From: CAYJNO01 sp964371715
GTDB lineage: Bacteria; Bacillota_I; Bacilli_A; Erysipelotrichales; Erysipelotrichaceae
Assembly: GCA_964371715.1 (NCBI GenBank)
Contig: CAYJNO010000007.1
Coordinates: 1-64,000 of the forward strand
Direction of reading: 5' to 3'
DNA: 64,000 nt
A program made the translations under genes and the position numbers. Under the pieces are notes generated by a model. That model searched no databases. It was not told the origin of the DNA and saw only the letters and a list, made by a program, of their open reading frames with translations. Below, piece after piece: positions 1 through 8,946 of the stretch (within the stretch, counting starts at the first letter, position 1; each line of letters starts with the position of its first letter).

Positions 1-13
1 TTAAAAACAAAAA

Positions 14-46
14 ATATGACTGTTTATAATTTCTAAACAGTCATAT
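14..46 (-). terminator. Second stem-loop downstream of yjdM
   Basis: A 13-bp perfect inverted repeat (14-26 with 34-46) with a 7-base loop. On the minus strand it is followed by a T-rich run at the window edge, as in an intrinsic terminator. It lies behind another hairpin at 61-93, so it is either a back-up terminator for yjdM or serves an unseen gene left of the window. Confidence 0.6.
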
Positions 47-60
47 TGTCAACAACCTGA

Positions 61-93
61 ACAAAAGGAATAACATTATGTTATTCCTTTTGT
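61..93. terminator. Terminator of the yjdM transcript
   Basis: A 15-bp perfect stem (61-75 with 79-93) with a 3-base loop, starting 3 bases after the yjdM stop codon. The stem has A-rich and U-rich feet, so it can work in both directions. Confidence 0.75.
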
Positions 94-95
94 TA

Positions 96-422
96 TTAAT
101 TCTTCTTTACAACGCTTGATTTTAATTTCATGTGACCAAAGCCATCTATTTTACAATCAATATCATGGTCATCTTTACTATCTAGTACAAGTCTTATATT
201 TTTTACTTTTGTACCTACTTTTAAGTCACTATTTGCCCCTTTTACTTTTAAAGTTTTAATGATAGTAACATTATCACCATTATTTAAAATATTCCCTGCA
301 GAGTCTTTAATAATTTTAACTTCTTCTACTTCATTAATAGACCATACATGATTACAGTCAGGACATACATAATTACCTTCATCTTCATATGTGTATTCAT
401 AATTACATCTTATACAATTCAT
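96..422 (-). CDS. yjdM: YjdM/PhnA-family zinc-ribbon protein
   Basis: A 108-residue protein that matches the E. coli YjdM (old name PhnA) family over its whole length. The N-terminus holds a zinc ribbon with two CxxC pairs (C3/C6 and C20/C23). The C-terminal half carries the family signature, including VTIIKTLKVKG and KIDGFGHMKLKS. The old name suggested a role in phosphonate use, but the family's real function is not settled. An AAGGAGGAAG ribosome site precedes the ATG. It starts 12 bases after the histidine kinase gene, so it is probably the last gene of that operon, and two hairpins follow it. The family assignment is secure; the biological role is not. Confidence 0.93.
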   Translation of the reverse strand: MNCIRCNYEYTYEDEGNYVCPDCNHVWSINEVEEVKIIKDSAGNILNNGDNVTIIKTLKVKGANSDLKVGTKVKNIRLVLDSKDDHDIDCKIDGFGHMKLKSSVVKKN

Positions 423-434
423 TTTTCTTCCTCC

Positions 435-1703
435 TTATATAACTAATAATACCTTTATATTAAATACATCATTTGATGTATCAATGTTTAGTAATCCATT
501 ATTAGATTCAACTAATTTTTTTATACTTTTAATACCAAAACCATGGTTTTTCTTATCAAGTTTTGATGTGCTTAATTCACTATTTAATTCATTTATTATA
601 CTATTTTTAACTTCAATATATAGATTTTTATTTTGTTTAATAATACGAATATCAATCCAGGTACTTTTTGATTCAAAAGCATTATCTAACAAGTTTCCTA
701 AAACTGTTGTGATAAGTGTTTCATCAAATTCTACCTCATGCAAATTTTCAATATTATAATTTATTTTGATATCATCTTTACTTGCCCTAAACATATAATA
801 ATTTAATATATTATCAATTAGTATATTATTACTATATATTTTAAAATTTTTAGCATTAGAAGACTTGAATATATCATCAATTTTACTTGATATTTCACTG
901 TCTTTAATATCTGTTACGTAAAATAACTGATGTTTTATATCATGTTTTAGTAATGATAATTCATCAACCGTAATTTTTAAATCTTGATAGCTTTGTTTAT
1001 ATAATTCAAATTGTTTCTTTAAAACAATGCTATCAACTTGGTCACTAACTAGCTTATGGAAACGATAATAACTCCATAAGAAGACTATATTAATTATAAA
1101 TATAGCTGCAACACAAACAGATAAAAATATAATTACATTAGCATCAATTAAATTTGATGCTGTTATTAATGAAACATTAAGAAATATAGTAACTATTGGA
1201 AGCAAGATATAGATTAATATTTCTTTGAAATGCAAATGCTTTAAATCAATAATATCAAAGGAATCATTAAATGTATAACTAATTAGCTTGATGCTAATAT
1301 ATGGAATCATTCTTATTAAAACAAAAGGAATAATACCACTTTGTTCAAAATCTAAAAACACTGAAGGAGTCACATTAATAATTACACTCAATATTAAAGG
1401 AACTAAACACTCAATTGATATCTGAATTGCTGAAAAAATAAAAGATATTATAATTTTATGATATAAACTACCTTTATAACAACATGAATAAATAAATATT
1501 AATGTAGTACTCAATAATAAATTAAGCATTGGAAAAAATTCAAAATATACTGCACTAAAAGAAAAAATAAACATTAAAACATAAACCATTTTACTATTAA
1601 TATTACGATTTTTAATTTTGAAGCTAAAGTCCATAAAATCTTTTAAATTTTCAGTATATAAAAATGCCATTAACATTAAAAAAATTGTGAATTGTAAACT
1701 CAT
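435..1703 (-). CDS. AgrC/GHKL-type membrane sensor histidine kinase
   Basis: A 422-residue kinase. Residues 1-215 contain about six hydrophobic segments and form the sensor. A short coiled stretch leads to the phospho-acceptor H254 in the LLKHDIKHQ motif. The GHKL ATPase follows, with the N-box GNLLDNA (336-342) and G-box HGFGIKS (387-393). The architecture is that of AgrC-type quorum-sensing kinases, which sense cyclic peptides. Its ATG overlaps the regulator's TGA by four bases (ATGA, 1700-1703), so the two are translationally coupled. No AgrB or AgrD-like peptide gene is present in the window, so the signal is unknown. Confidence 0.9.
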   Translation of the reverse strand: MSLQFTIFLMLMAFLYTENLKDFMDFSFKIKNRNINSKMVYVLMFIFSFSAVYFEFFPMLNLLLSTTLIFIYSCCYKGSLYHKIIISFIFSAIQISIECLVPLILSVIINVTPSVFLDFEQSGIIPFVLIRMIPYISIKLISYTFNDSFDIIDLKHLHFKEILIYILLPIVTIFLNVSLITASNLIDANVIIFLSVCVAAIFIINIVFLWSYYRFHKLVSDQVDSIVLKKQFELYKQSYQDLKITVDELSLLKHDIKHQLFYVTDIKDSEISSKIDDIFKSSNAKNFKIYSNNILIDNILNYYMFRASKDDIKINYNIENLHEVEFDETLITTVLGNLLDNAFESKSTWIDIRIIKQNKNLYIEVKNSIINELNSELSTSKLDKKNHGFGIKSIKKLVESNNGLLNIDTSNDVFNIKVLLVI

Positions 1704-2419
1704 AATTTAAAACCTATCAATTCAATATATGCTAAATATTTTTTTAATGTTTCTTCTTTATATTTTCTTCCAATAGAAATTATTGTGTCATCGATGATTA
1801 TAGATGATTTAGAATATGTAACATATTTTAAATTTACGATATAAGACCTACTTGGCATAGCAAATTCAACTTCATTAGTTAATTGTTCCCAAATATCACT
1901 AATTTTTGATCTAAATTCTAGTTTTTCATTTGCAGTATGTACAATAACCTTATGTTGTACACTTTCAATCATTATAATATCATCATAGAGTATTTGAAAT
2001 ATTTTACTATTTTTTTTAAAAACAAATGATTTACTATTTTTACGCTTATAAATATTATAAAAATCTGTAAATAGACCTAATAATTTATCATTACATATTG
2101 GTTTATCAATAAATCCAATTACATTTGCACTGAATAATTCCCTAATTCTAGAATCGTCACTTGACATAAAGCAAACCAATAGATTTAAGTTCAATAGTTT
2201 AATATTATTTAACACCTCAATGCCATCTATTTCCTTCATATATATATCTAAAAATAGTAAGTCATATGTATCAAGTTTAAAAGAATTTATCAATTCTTCA
2301 CCACTATGATAGGTATCTACTAAAAACTCTAAATCATAACTAATTTGATATTTAATTAGTTCTGCTTTTAGTTTTTCTATAATTTTTATATCGTCATCAC
2401 ATATAGCAATTTTTATCAA
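1700..2419 (-). CDS. LytTR response regulator (AgrA-like)
   Basis: A 239-residue response regulator. The receiver domain (about 1-120) has the acidic pocket DDD (8-10) and the predicted phosphorylated D58 in LLFLDIYM. The C-terminal half (about 135-235) is a LytTR DNA-binding domain with the usual PSRSYIVNLKYV segment. The start is a TTG, chosen because MIKIAICDDD is the normal receiver beginning and a GAGGGCGG ribosome site lies just upstream. The cognate kinase follows with a 4-base overlap. A candidate promoter lies at 2441-2469, so the pair may be transcribed separately from the GTPase gene upstream. Confidence 0.92.
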   Translation of the reverse strand: MIKIAICDDDIKIIEKLKAELIKYQISYDLEFLVDTYHSGEELINSFKLDTYDLLFLDIYMKEIDGIEVLNNIKLLNLNLLVCFMSSDDSRIRELFSANVIGFIDKPICNDKLLGLFTDFYNIYKRKNSKSFVFKKNSKIFQILYDDIIMIESVQHKVIVHTANEKLEFRSKISDIWEQLTNEVEFAMPSRSYIVNLKYVTYSKSSIIIDDTIISIGRKYKEETLKKYLAYIELIGFKL

Positions 2420-2440
2420 AATTCCGCCCTCATGTACTAT

Positions 2441-2469
2441 ATTTTACAGTAAACACAATGTAGTTTCAA
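2441..2469 (-). promoter_or_regulatory. Candidate promoter for the AgrA/AgrC-like pair
   Basis: TTGAAA (2469-2464), a 17-base spacer and TAAAAT (2446-2441) on the minus strand, in the short gap between the GTPase-NYN gene and the response regulator. The match to a housekeeping promoter is good, but AT-rich sequence yields such matches by chance. Confidence 0.5.
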
Positions 2470-2472
2470 TGT

Positions 2473-4905
2473 TTATTTTACAAGATTGTGTGATTTAAAA
2501 ATATCCATTATATCTTTTTCGAAGACTTCAATACTACATTTATATGCATTATGATTTACAATACTCATTTGTATTAAATTATCATTAGTGACTACTGTAA
2601 TTTGATATAAATCTTTTAGTTCATACACCTTACTTTCAATAAAGGCATCTGCAGTTTCATGTTGTTTTGTATAGATTACATCAATATTATTGAAATTATA
2701 GATTTGTCTTTTGTCATTGTCTACTTTATAGGCATCAAACACTACCATCATTTTTTGATTAATTAATCCTTGATACGAAAATAATATATTCATTAATTTT
2801 TCTTTTGCCATATTAAAATCAATTTCAAATGTTTCTTTAATTAATTCCATTGAAAACAATAAATTATAGCCATCTATTATTATAAGTTTTTCTTTCGAAA
2901 TCTTTGTTTCGACAAAACTCACCACATCTTCATTAATATTAGAAATACGATCATAACTTACTTTTGGTTTTGATACCATTATTTTAGACATTACCCTCTT
3001 TAATTCATCATCATTAACTGTATAACGATTTGTAGTTACAATATTAGTGTTTAATAGTTTATAAAAATATGGTTCATGCATATAATTCTCTACTTCATCA
3101 TATGTAACATAAAAGCTTTTTCCATTTTTAAAAAATATTGAACCGGTTGGATTATATGTATCTGTTTCACTATTGTAATTACTTTCTGGTAAATCATTTA
3201 TTATTTTATAGTTTAAAAATTTACTATCAAACTTTGCATTTGGATATTTTTTGTTAAATTCAAGTTTAAATTCATGATGTTTTTTTCCTGTAAGCTCACC
3301 TTTGACTATAGATATCATTTCATTTTTAACTGAATAATTTGAATTTAAACAATCAAGTTCAATTAATATTTCATTTAATGATGAACTTTCAACCATAATA
3401 TCATATTCATAATTTGGTTCTAATAAGCATGGATTAGCTTTTTTTAAACCATTTCTAATAGCCATTTTTAAAGCATGTATACTATCACTCGGTTTTGAAG
3501 ATGAACTAAGCTTACATGATAATATAGTTATTTTAATATTATTTAATTTAAAATTATAATTAACTCCAAGTACATCATTTTTTTCTAGATAATCAATCAA
3601 TTTTAATTGTTCAAAATATGTTTTATCACTTATACATTTATTCTTAATAATTTTTCCGCTAGCAGGTTCTAAAAGAACATGAACTTCAGCATAATGTCCT
3701 TTAGGTTCATAATGACCTACACCTTCTATAGTTTCATTAATTGACTCATAATAATTTACACTAATTGTCTGAAAATCAACTACAATATCAAATCTTTCTA
3801 ATATTATTCTTTTCAAATATTCTTGATGTAATTCACCAAATAAATTAATAACTAATTTTTTATCTTCATTAAGATGTATGTTTAATATTGGATTTTCATT
3901 ATTTAATTCAAATAATGTTTTAAATGTAAGTACTTTATCTTTATCACTAATAACTTCGTATGTAAGAGTATGTAACATATTATTTATTACAGAGGTGTCA
4001 TCTTCTCCTATTATTGTTCCAACAACAGGATTTTTAAAACCTTTAATAGTACATACATCATTTTGACCAACTTCATTTACAACATCATATTTGTTACCAC
4101 TATATAATCTTATCTGATCTATTTTTTCATTATCAATTACAGATTTTAATTTAAGTGTCCCTCCATTTATTTTCACATTAGCAAAGCTAATTCCATTTTC
4201 CTTAAATACTGAAAATATCTTTGCTGAAAAATTTTCTTTCACTTGTTGTGGTTTAGCTAAATTAACTAAATTATTTAATAAGACATCAATATTAATATCC
4301 TTTAAAGCACTACCAAAAACTAATGGTGTATATTCATTCTTATTAAATGATTTATTAAGTGTTTCATTGGTTATGGAATCATTTTTTAAATATTCATTTA
4401 AATTACTATCGCTTAACAAAGCTAAACTTTCAAAATCATCATATTCATAACAGTTTGTATTTAATACATTTTTAATATTGTCTAATAGTTCATCTTTACT
4501 ATAGTTAGTACTATCCATTTTATTGACAAAAATAATCGTTTTTATGTTTAATTCATTTAACATCGAATATAAAGATTTAGTGTGCACATCAATTTCATTA
4601 TGTCCATTTACAATTAAAATCACATAATCTAAAACACTTAAAACATTTAAAACTTCATAGAAAAAATCGTTATGTCCTGGTGTATCTATAATTGTAAAAT
4701 CAAAATTTTGATAAGAGAACCTAGCTTGTTTAGCATTAATTGTTATCCCCTTTTCTCTTTCCATTCCATTAAAGTCTAAAAAGCTATCTTTGTTATCTAC
4801 TCGCCCAAATTTTTTTATACTATTAGTCTTATATAGTAAGGCTTCAATTAGTGTTGTTTTTCCTGCATCTACATGTGCTAGGACACCAATATTTATTCTA
4901 TTCAT
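2473..4905 (-). CDS. Tet(M)-like translational GTPase fused to a YacP/Rae1-type NYN nuclease domain
   Basis: An 810-residue protein. Residues 1-660 form an EF-G/Tet(M)-type ribosomal GTPase: P-loop AHVDAGKTT (10-18), switch region GMEREKGIT, DTPGH (74-78), NKMD (128-131), GSALK, then domains II-V including the domain IV segment HYEPKGHYAEVHV. Tet(M) proteins are about 640 residues, so roughly 140 are extra. These (672-805) form a NYN/PIN-like domain of the YacP (Rae1) family, with candidate acidic site residues D678 (IIDGYN), D724 (VFDAY), D753 (ETADAF) and D775 (TND). Rae1 of Bacillus cleaves mRNA in the ribosomal A site. I infer a ribosome-rescue or quality-control factor that brings a nuclease to stalled ribosomes; tetracycline resistance is possible but not shown. 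It starts 3 bases after the radical SAM gene and has an AAGGTG ribosome site. Confidence 0.88.
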   Translation of the reverse strand: MNRINIGVLAHVDAGKTTLIEALLYKTNSIKKFGRVDNKDSFLDFNGMEREKGITINAKQARFSYQNFDFTIIDTPGHNDFFYEVLNVLSVLDYVILIVNGHNEIDVHTKSLYSMLNELNIKTIIFVNKMDSTNYSKDELLDNIKNVLNTNCYEYDDFESLALLSDSNLNEYLKNDSITNETLNKSFNKNEYTPLVFGSALKDINIDVLLNNLVNLAKPQQVKENFSAKIFSVFKENGISFANVKINGGTLKLKSVIDNEKIDQIRLYSGNKYDVVNEVGQNDVCTIKGFKNPVVGTIIGEDDTSVINNMLHTLTYEVISDKDKVLTFKTLFELNNENPILNIHLNEDKKLVINLFGELHQEYLKRIILERFDIVVDFQTISVNYYESINETIEGVGHYEPKGHYAEVHVLLEPASGKIIKNKCISDKTYFEQLKLIDYLEKNDVLGVNYNFKLNNIKITILSCKLSSSSKPSDSIHALKMAIRNGLKKANPCLLEPNYEYDIMVESSSLNEILIELDCLNSNYSVKNEMISIVKGELTGKKHHEFKLEFNKKYPNAKFDSKFLNYKIINDLPESNYNSETDTYNPTGSIFFKNGKSFYVTYDEVENYMHEPYFYKLLNTNIVTTNRYTVNDDELKRVMSKIMVSKPKVSYDRISNINEDVVSFVETKISKEKLIIIDGYNLLFSMELIKETFEIDFNMAKEKLMNILFSYQGLINQKMMVVFDAYKVDNDKRQIYNFNNIDVIYTKQHETADAFIESKVYELKDLYQITVVTNDNLIQMSIVNHNAYKCSIEVFEKDIMDIFKSHNLVK

Positions 4906-4908
4906 TAA

Positions 4909-6573
4909 TTACACCTTTGTGATATCTAGTGAATCTAATTCTAAGTAAGTTAATTCATAACGGTTTGAAATTAAGTCAATATTTTCATAGTCAACAAATA
5001 CTAAATTATTAGTATTTACTAAATATTCAAACCCTCTTTTTATACCTTTTTTTTCAGGATTTATTTTATTATATGCTAAACGATATCTTTTCAATGATTT
5101 AAAATCAACCTTTAATTCTTTTATTAAAGTGCCTGTTTTATTACTTGCAAGTCGATCTAATACTAAAACATCACGTAATGATTCATCATAATTTATTAAT
5201 AATCTAGTAAAATCATCTAATGATATTTGATAATCATATGTTAAATTTTCTGCAAGCTTAAGCATTAAATCAAAAGGTTCTAAATTAGTTTTATTTAAAA
5301 GATAATCTATTGTAAGCACAAATCTTCCACTATTTACCATTCTTTCTAATATATCTTCTACTTTATGAATAATTTGTAATTCATCATGACTTATCCATTT
5401 TGTTTCAATTACTTCATATGGTGGGTTCTCATCATATTTATTAAAATATAAATCTTTATTTATCCTTAAAGTTGAACCATGTAATAACTTTAAAAACCCT
5501 AATTGCAACATTTGTGACTTTAGTATAAATGCTGTATTAAAGCTGTTTTTAAAGCTTGTTAAATCTTCATATGGTAATCCAGCAATTAAATCAATATGTA
5601 CATGACAATTATTAAGACTTACTAAATCTTTAATATTATTAACTAAACGCTCAATATTAGTTTTTCTATTTATTTCAATTAATGTTTTTTCATTAAATGT
5701 TTGTAATCCAATTTCAAACTGAATTAAACCTTTTTTAGCTTTTGAGATAATAGTTAAAAATTCTGCATTTATCAAGTCTCCTGCTATTTCAAAGTGAAAT
5801 GTTACATCTTTGTTAACACGCTCATCATTGATAATAAAATCTAAAATTTCATTACTTCTTTTAACATTAGCATTAAAAGTACGATCTACAAATTTAATTG
5901 TTTTAGTTGAACTATGTGATAATTTTATAATATTATTTTTAACAGTCTCAAAATCAAAATATTGAGGATGATCATCAATTCCTGACAAGCAAAAAGCACA
6001 ACTAAATGGACAACCTCTACTTGCCTCTAAATATACAATTCTACCTTTAATATTATCCATAAACTCATTTGAATAGGGATTTAAATAATCTTTATAAACT
6101 TCTTTATCATTTGTGAAAACAGCTTCATTTTCACGATATGTTAATGCGCTAATTGTTTTAAAGTTTTTTGTTGTGAATAATTCATTTATTAAATCAGCAA
6201 AACTCTTTTCTCCTTTTGAACTGATAATATAGTCAACATCACTATTTTCCATTACTTTACTTTGATTAAAACTTACCTCAGGACCTCCAAGAACTACTAT
6301 AAGTTGTGGCAATTTTTTCTTTAAGATATTTATTAACTCGTAAGTTTTGCTTATATTCCATATATAACAAGACAAGCCAATCACACTTGGACTTTCTTTA
6401 ATAACTTTAATGGCAAATTCTTCTATATCTTCATTTATCGTGCCTTCTATTAATACTGATTCATAAGGGATTTTTGCATATTTTTTTAACCCTTCATTTA
6501 GATAATAAATTCCAAGTGAGGCATGAACATACTTAGAATTTAATGTACATAATATAATTTTATTTTTTTTCAT
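4909..6573 (-). CDS. B12-binding radical SAM protein (DUF4080 type)
   Basis: A 554-residue enzyme. The N-terminal part (about 1-140) is a cobalamin-binding Rossmann domain (LNSKYVHASLG, VVLGGPEVSF). The radical SAM core follows with the cluster cysteines C188, C192 and C195 in RGCPFSCAFC. The C-terminal region resembles DUF4080, often found on B12-radical SAM proteins. The family usually does methylations or rearrangements, but the substrate here is unknown. The gene is divergent from gltX and only 3 bases ahead of the GTPase-NYN fusion gene, so the two are probably co-transcribed. That makes a ribosome- or RNA-linked substrate conceivable, but this is only a guess from position. Confidence 0.88.
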   Translation of the reverse strand: MKKNKIILCTLNSKYVHASLGIYYLNEGLKKYAKIPYESVLIEGTINEDIEEFAIKVIKESPSVIGLSCYIWNISKTYELINILKKKLPQLIVVLGGPEVSFNQSKVMENSDVDYIISSKGEKSFADLINELFTTKNFKTISALTYRENEAVFTNDKEVYKDYLNPYSNEFMDNIKGRIVYLEASRGCPFSCAFCLSGIDDHPQYFDFETVKNNIIKLSHSSTKTIKFVDRTFNANVKRSNEILDFIINDERVNKDVTFHFEIAGDLINAEFLTIISKAKKGLIQFEIGLQTFNEKTLIEINRKTNIERLVNNIKDLVSLNNCHVHIDLIAGLPYEDLTSFKNSFNTAFILKSQMLQLGFLKLLHGSTLRINKDLYFNKYDENPPYEVIETKWISHDELQIIHKVEDILERMVNSGRFVLTIDYLLNKTNLEPFDLMLKLAENLTYDYQISLDDFTRLLINYDESLRDVLVLDRLASNKTGTLIKELKVDFKSLKRYRLAYNKINPEKKGIKRGFEYLVNTNNLVFVDYENIDLISNRYELTYLELDSLDITKV

Positions 6574-6595
6574 AATAATATTATAATTAATTACA

Positions 6596-6624
6596 TTGAA
6601 AATAGCTAATATTCTTTGTATAAT
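6596..6624 (+). promoter_or_regulatory. gltX promoter
   Basis: TTGAAA (6596-6601), a 17-base spacer and a perfect TATAAT (6619-6624), 26 bases before the gltX ATG. No T-box leader fits in this short gap, so gltX does not appear to be under tRNA-sensing control. Confidence 0.75.
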
Positions 6625-6650
6625 TTTAAAGGAAAAAGAGGAAATTAAAA

Positions 6651-8102
6651 ATGAGTAAAGTTAGAACAAGGTTTGCCCCATCTCCAACAGGTTATATGCA
6701 TATTGGTAATTTAAGAACTGCCCTTTATGAATATCTTGTAGCAAAAAAAGATAATGGAGATTTTATATTAAGAATTGAAGATACAGATCAGGGTCGATTA
6801 ATTGAAGGAGCAACAGATATTATCTATGCTACTTTAAAGCAATGTGAATTATTACATGATGAAGGACCAGATATTGGTGGAGAATTTGGACCTTATGTAC
6901 AATCAGAGCGTATGAAAAGTGGTTTATATAAAGAGTACGCCAAAGAATTAATTGAATTAAAAGGAGCACATTATTGTTTCTGTGATGATGAAGAAGTAAA
7001 TAGACAAAGATTAATTGCTGAAGCAAAAAATGTTTCTTTCAAATTTGATGATCCATGTAAACATTTAAGTGAAGAAGAAATTAATACTAAACTTGAATCA
7101 TCTGATTCTTATGTTATTAGACAAACAATTCCAACTGAAGGACAAACATCTTTCACTGATGAAGTATATGGAACAATTGTAGTTGACAATAACACTTTAG
7201 ATGAAGCTGTACTAATTAAAAGTGATGGATTCCCTACTTATAATTTTGCAAATATTATTGATGATCATACGATGGAGATAACACATGTAGTACGTGGTAA
7301 TGAATATTTATCAAGTACACCAAAATATAATTTAATTTATCAATCATTTGGGTGGGATATTCCTGTATATATTCACTGTCCGCCTGTAATGAAAGATGAA
7401 AAACAAAAGTTATCTAAAAGAAATGGAGATGCATCATTCCAAGACTTAGTTGCGAAAGGCTATTTACCAGAAGCAATCGTTAACTATATCGCATTATTAG
7501 GTTGGGCTCCTGAAACTGAGCAAGAAATATATACTTTAGACGAATTAAAACAAGCATTCAATGTAAAAAGAATTGGAACAAGTGGAGCAATATTTGATAT
7601 TGCAAAATTAACATGGATGAATGGAATGTATATTCGTAATATGGAGTTTGAACAATACTTTAATTTAGTAAAACCATATATTCTTGAAGCAGTTAAAGGT
7701 GATTTTGATATTAGAGAAGTTGCAACTATCTTAAAACAACGCTTAAACACATTAAATGAGATAACTGACTCAATAAAATTCTTTGATACATACCCTGCTT
7801 TTAATATCGATTATTATACAAACAAAAAAATGAAAACGACACCAGAAGTTGCTTTGAAATCATTAACTTATGCTTATGAAATGTTTTCTAGTTTAGATGA
7901 TTGGAATAAAGAATTAATCCATGATGAATTAATGAATATTGTTACAAAATTAGAAATTAAAAATGGACAATTATTATATCCTGTTAGAGTTGCATTAACA
8001 AATACTGAATTCACACCAGGTGGTGCTATAGAAATTTCATATATTTTAGGAAAAGAAGAAACATTAAATCGTCTTAAGGAAAGTATTGATAATCTTAAAT
8101 AA
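6651..8102 (+). CDS. gltX: Glutamate--tRNA ligase
   Basis: A 483-residue class I aminoacyl-tRNA synthetase that charges tRNA-Glu (and in many Firmicutes also tRNA-Gln for later amidation). It has the HIGH-type motif HIGN (17-20) in SPTGYMHIGN and the KMSKS-type motif KLSKR (253-257). The Rossmann core is followed by the helical anticodon-binding domain. The length is normal. The promoter at 6596-6624 and a GAGGAAAT ribosome site fit the ATG chosen. The stop codon overlaps the start of the HAD hydrolase gene (TAATG), so the two form a short operon. Confidence 0.97.
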   Translation: MSKVRTRFAPSPTGYMHIGNLRTALYEYLVAKKDNGDFILRIEDTDQGRLIEGATDIIYATLKQCELLHDEGPDIGGEFGPYVQSERMKSGLYKEYAKELIELKGAHYCFCDDEEVNRQRLIAEAKNVSFKFDDPCKHLSEEEINTKLESSDSYVIRQTIPTEGQTSFTDEVYGTIVVDNNTLDEAVLIKSDGFPTYNFANIIDDHTMEITHVVRGNEYLSSTPKYNLIYQSFGWDIPVYIHCPPVMKDEKQKLSKRNGDASFQDLVAKGYLPEAIVNYIALLGWAPETEQEIYTLDELKQAFNVKRIGTSGAIFDIAKLTWMNGMYIRNMEFEQYFNLVKPYILEAVKGDFDIREVATILKQRLNTLNEITDSIKFFDTYPAFNIDYYTNKKMKTTPEVALKSLTYAYEMFSSLDDWNKELIHDELMNIVTKLEIKNGQLLYPVRVALTNTEFTPGGAIEISYILGKEETLNRLKESIDNLK

Positions 8103-8893
8103 TGAAATTATTTGTAAGTGATTTAGATGGATCATTATTAAATGATGATAAAATAGTTCCTTCAATGTTTAATGAAATGATAAATCAAGTATTTAATAAT
8201 AACGATTATTTTGCTATTGCTACTGGACGTTCATATAATAATGTTGCAGAATTATTTGCACCCTATAAAGACAAAATAAGTGTTATATGCGAAAATGGCT
8301 CACAGTTAGTTATAAATGATAAAATAGTCTATAGTGCTACTTTAACAAAGGACGAAGTTAAAGAAGCAATTGAAATTTTTAAAAATAGAAATAAAGGTAT
8401 AGCTGTTTTATGTGGTTTAAAAGACCTATATCGTATTAATTCTAATAATTACTCAACAAGTGATAATGAAGAATTACTGTATTATTATAAAGAATATAAA
8501 ACTGTAAATAATATCGATGAGATTGATGATGAAATTATGAAAATAACAATTTGTATTTCAGATGGAGTAGAAGAAAATTTATATCATGACTATGATAATT
8601 TAAACCCAAATATTGGCATTAGCTTAAGCGCATTTGTATGGTTAGATTTATTTAAAAATGGAGAAAATAAAGGAAACTTAATTTCCTTACTTCAAAAACA
8701 TTTAAATGTTAAGCAAGATAACACTTATTGCTTTGGAGATTATTTAAATGATTTGACTATGATTAATACAACAAAACATACATTTGCAATGGAAAATGCC
8801 CATGCAGAAATAAAAAGAATATTTACTAATCAAATCGGCTCAAACAACGATGCTAGTGTCTGTAAAAAAATAATAGAGCTTACAAATAAATAA
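8102..8893 (+). CDS. Cof-type HAD-superfamily phosphatase
   Basis: A 263-residue haloacid dehalogenase-like hydrolase of the Cof subfamily, which dephosphorylates sugar phosphates, flavin or pyridoxal phosphates with broad specificity. Motif I is SDLDGSLL with nucleophile D7 and acid/base D9; motif II is ATGRS; the C-terminal motif IV is CFGDYLND. The cap lies between. Translation is coupled to gltX by a TAATG overlap. The substrate cannot be told from sequence. Confidence 0.9.
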   Translation: MKLFVSDLDGSLLNDDKIVPSMFNEMINQVFNNNDYFAIATGRSYNNVAELFAPYKDKISVICENGSQLVINDKIVYSATLTKDEVKEAIEIFKNRNKGIAVLCGLKDLYRINSNNYSTSDNEELLYYYKEYKTVNNIDEIDDEIMKITICISDGVEENLYHDYDNLNPNIGISLSAFVWLDLFKNGENKGNLISLLQKHLNVKQDNTYCFGDYLNDLTMINTTKHTFAMENAHAEIKRIFTNQIGSNNDASVCKKIIELTNK

Positions 8894-8945
8894 AAAAAAT
8901 GTTATCTACAAGTATACTAAACACTTAAAGTAGATAACATTTTTT
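8894..8945. terminator. Bidirectional terminator between convergent genes
   Basis: A 16-bp stem (8894-8909 with 8930-8945) that begins in an A run and ends in a T run. It serves the gltX-HAD operon on one strand and the AEC carrier gene on the other. Confidence 0.85.
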
Positions 8946-8946
8946 A

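Noticed and set aside
1700..1703. Alternative code with TGA as tryptophan
   Set aside because: TGA ends many genes here in tight ATGA overlaps (1700, 27074, 56655, 57437, 63701), and proteins end where their families end.
2473..4905. Calling the GTPase a tetracycline-resistance gene
   Set aside because: The Tet(M)-like part is real, but the NYN domain and housekeeping context point elsewhere. Resistance cannot be read from sequence alone.
6574..6650. T-box leader before gltX
   Set aside because: The gap is only 77 bases and contains a full promoter. No specifier stem or T-box sequence is present.
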